Shown here: positions 6,669-7,391 of the stretch, one piece after another
Layout: each line of letters opens with the position of its first letter
Numbering within the stretch: the first letter of the stretch is position 1
NCBI GenBank assembly: GCA_959599095.1
Contig: CAUGGC010000051.1
Location: forward strand, 1 to 7,391
From: an uncultured Collinsella sp.
Lineage (GTDB): Bacteria > Actinomycetota > Coriobacteriia > Coriobacteriales > Coriobacteriaceae
Reading direction: 5' to 3'
Length of the DNA: 7,391 nucleotides
Notes under the pieces: model-generated
What the model saw: only the letters and a program-made list of their open reading frames with translations
What the model was told of the DNA's origin: nothing
The model's database searches: none
Position numbers and translations under genes: made by a program

Positions 6669-7208
6669 CTATGCTCCTAGCGTATCTTGCGAAGCATCGC
6701 CCAGGTGCTCCGTCAATGCTGAATTCTGCAGCTGCTCGAGCTCATCTAATACAGAGCGAGCCTCTTTAAATGTCTGCGCTACGCGTTTCTTGGTACTCAC
6801 CTTTTCCTCTTTTGGCTTAGGCCGAGCATCTTCGGTAATCGCGATGGCATTCGCAACGGCTAAGTCTCCTGTAAGCGTAATGGAAAGAGCGACCTCAACA
6901 ACACCCAGCTCTTGAGCGATCTCGAGAGCACGGCCCGAAAGCAGCGCCTTCGGTTTGCCGAGTTTATCACGCGTAACCGAAACATCCTTGCGACCAACGC
7001 CTTGACTAAAACCCGTGCCGAGAGCTTTAAGTACCGCCTCGCGCGAAGCAAAGCGGCTGGCATAGTGAGCAGCGGGGCGCGATGATGCATCGCAATACGC
7101 ACGCTCTTCTTCGGTAAACACACGCCTAGCAAACGACGGCGTCTTTTCAAGAATTGATTTCATACGGGAAATCTCGACGATATCAACGCCGATACCAGCT
7201 TCAGCCAT
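6669..7208 (-). CDS. acpS: Holo-ACP synthase with C-terminal extension
   Basis: A 179-residue 4'-phosphopantetheinyl transferase that moves the phosphopantetheine arm of CoA onto a serine of acyl carrier protein, switching on fatty-acid synthesis. The metal-binding GVDIVE (Asp9) and FASREAVLKALGTG (Glu57) motifs are present, as are RVFTEEERAYC (29-39) and the KLGKPKALLSG segment. Two oddities are visible. The usual SxSHT/SxTHD motif near the C-terminus reads SITLTGD (109-115), with Leu112 where histidine is expected. Also, the catalytic domain ends near residue 125 and is followed by about 55 residues rich in Lys, Glu and Leu, probably a helix or coiled coil; typical AcpS is about 120-126 residues. 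The start at 7208 is chosen over the in-frame ATG at 7220 because that upstream ATG overlaps the ribosome-binding site. First gene of the operon. Confidence 0.92.
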   Translation of the reverse strand: MAEAGIGVDIVEISRMKSILEKTPSFARRVFTEEERAYCDASSRPAAHYASRFASREAVLKALGTGFSQGVGRKDVSVTRDKLGKPKALLSGRALEIAQELGVVEVALSITLTGDLAVANAIAITEDARPKPKEEKVSTKKRVAQTFKEARSVLDELEQLQNSALTEHLGDASQDTLGA

Positions 7209-7212
7209 GTTC

Positions 7213-7218
7213 ACCTCC
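7213..7218 (-). promoter_or_regulatory. acpS ribosome-binding site, decides the start
   Basis: On the minus strand GGAGGT at these positions sits 4 nt before the ATG at 7208. An alternative in-frame ATG at 7220 lies just ahead of this site and has no comparable ribosome-binding site of its own, so 7208 is the better start and the protein begins MAEAGIGVDIVE. Confidence 0.85.
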
Positions 7219-7237
7219 ATATCGCACAGACTAAGTT

Positions 7238-7267
7238 ATTGTAGCCCGTTCACAGAAGATGCGACAA
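7238..7267 (-). promoter_or_regulatory. Proximal operon promoter candidate
   Basis: On the minus strand a TTGTCG -35 box (7262-7267) and a TACAAT -10 box (7238-7243) are separated by 18 bases. They match the sigma70 consensus at 4 of 6 and 5 of 6 positions. Transcription would start near 7231, giving a 5' leader of about 20-25 nt before the acpS ATG, too short for a riboswitch. Confidence 0.6.
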
Positions 7268-7273
7268 ACGAGG

Positions 7274-7303
7274 GTTATAAAACACAGCTACTATGTGAGA
7301 CAA
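7274..7303 (-). promoter_or_regulatory. Distal operon promoter candidate
   Basis: On the minus strand a TTGTCT -35 box (7298-7303) and a TATAAC -10 box (7274-7279) are separated by 18 bases, matching the sigma70 consensus at 4 of 6 and 5 of 6 positions. It lies between the upstream terminator and the proximal promoter candidate, so the operon may have tandem starts. A short CACA/TGTG dyad lies in the spacer, too weak to call an operator. Confidence 0.45.
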
Positions 7304-7317
7304 AAGCCCGCAAACGC

Positions 7318-7348
7318 AAAAAGGGGGAGGCCGCGTGGCCTCCCCCTT
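7318..7348 (-). terminator. Rho-independent terminator of upstream gene
   Basis: A perfect 12-bp stem (7337-7348 with 7321-7332) closes a 4-base loop (7333-7336). On the minus strand the stem runs into five consecutive T residues (7322-7318), a classic intrinsic terminator; on the plus strand the sequence after the stem is not T-rich. It separates a gene at higher coordinates from the acpS promoters. In the last bases of the window, minus-strand stop codons are found at 7352, 7357 and 7387, any of which could end that gene; too little of it is present to identify it. Confidence 0.85.
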
Positions 7349-7391
7349 CTCAGTTCAAGCGTACGGCTCGGTGCCGTCCACCGGTCAGCGG

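Noticed and set aside
7350..7391. C-terminal end of the upstream minus-strand gene
   Set aside because: Likely present, since a terminator follows, but three stop codons in two frames fit and under 15 codons are visible, so neither frame nor product can be chosen.

Overview
The window carries one six-gene operon on the minus strand, filling positions 7208 down to 385. The DNA is GC-rich: sampled lines run from about 48% near acpS to about 72% in the tsaB part. The genes, in order of transcription, are acpS, a bifunctional NAD(P)HX repair gene (nnr), alr, a family-4 uracil-DNA glycosylase, tsaE, and one long gene fusing TsaB, RimI and TsaD. The gene order, the triple fusion and the base composition suggest a Coriobacteriia actinobacterium, most likely Collinsella or a relative. 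This is inference from gene content, not a database match.

Right edge (about 7238-7391): a strong minus-strand hairpin terminator at 7318-7348 probably ends an upstream gene whose body lies outside the window. Two tandem sigma70-type promoter candidates follow and read into acpS. The operon is tightly packed. acpS and nnr abut with no gap; nnr to alr is 2 nt, alr to the glycosylase 8 nt, the glycosylase to tsaE 12 nt, and tsaE overlaps tsaB by 14 nt. Three of the internal starts have the same AGGAG ribosome-binding site 5 nt before the ATG. The genes are therefore probably transcribed as one unit and translationally coupled. The products combine carrier-protein activation for lipid synthesis, repair of damaged nicotinamide cofactors, D-alanine supply for the cell wall, removal of uracil from DNA, and the t6A37 tRNA modification machinery (TsaB, TsaD and TsaE; TsaC is not in this window). 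RimI, which acetylates ribosomal protein S18, sits between TsaB and TsaD in the same polypeptide.

Left edge (1-384): no convincing gene, but clear structure. Two inverted copies of a 55-bp element lie at 1-55 and 268-322. They differ at only eight bases, and those eight form four fully compensated base pairs of a 9-bp hairpin stem. The second copy is enclosed by 33-bp inverted arms (238-270 and 340-372), giving a 135-bp nested hairpin element 12 nt after the tsaD stop. A separate hairpin with a T-tract (107-144) looks like a terminator for a plus-strand gene entering from the left, so the region is probably a convergent intergenic spacer.

The most interesting signals are this covarying element family, the TsaB-RimI-TsaD fusion, and an AcpS with leucine where histidine is expected in its C-terminal active-site motif plus a long charged tail. 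I saw no prophage, CRISPR array, insertion sequence or rRNA/tRNA gene.
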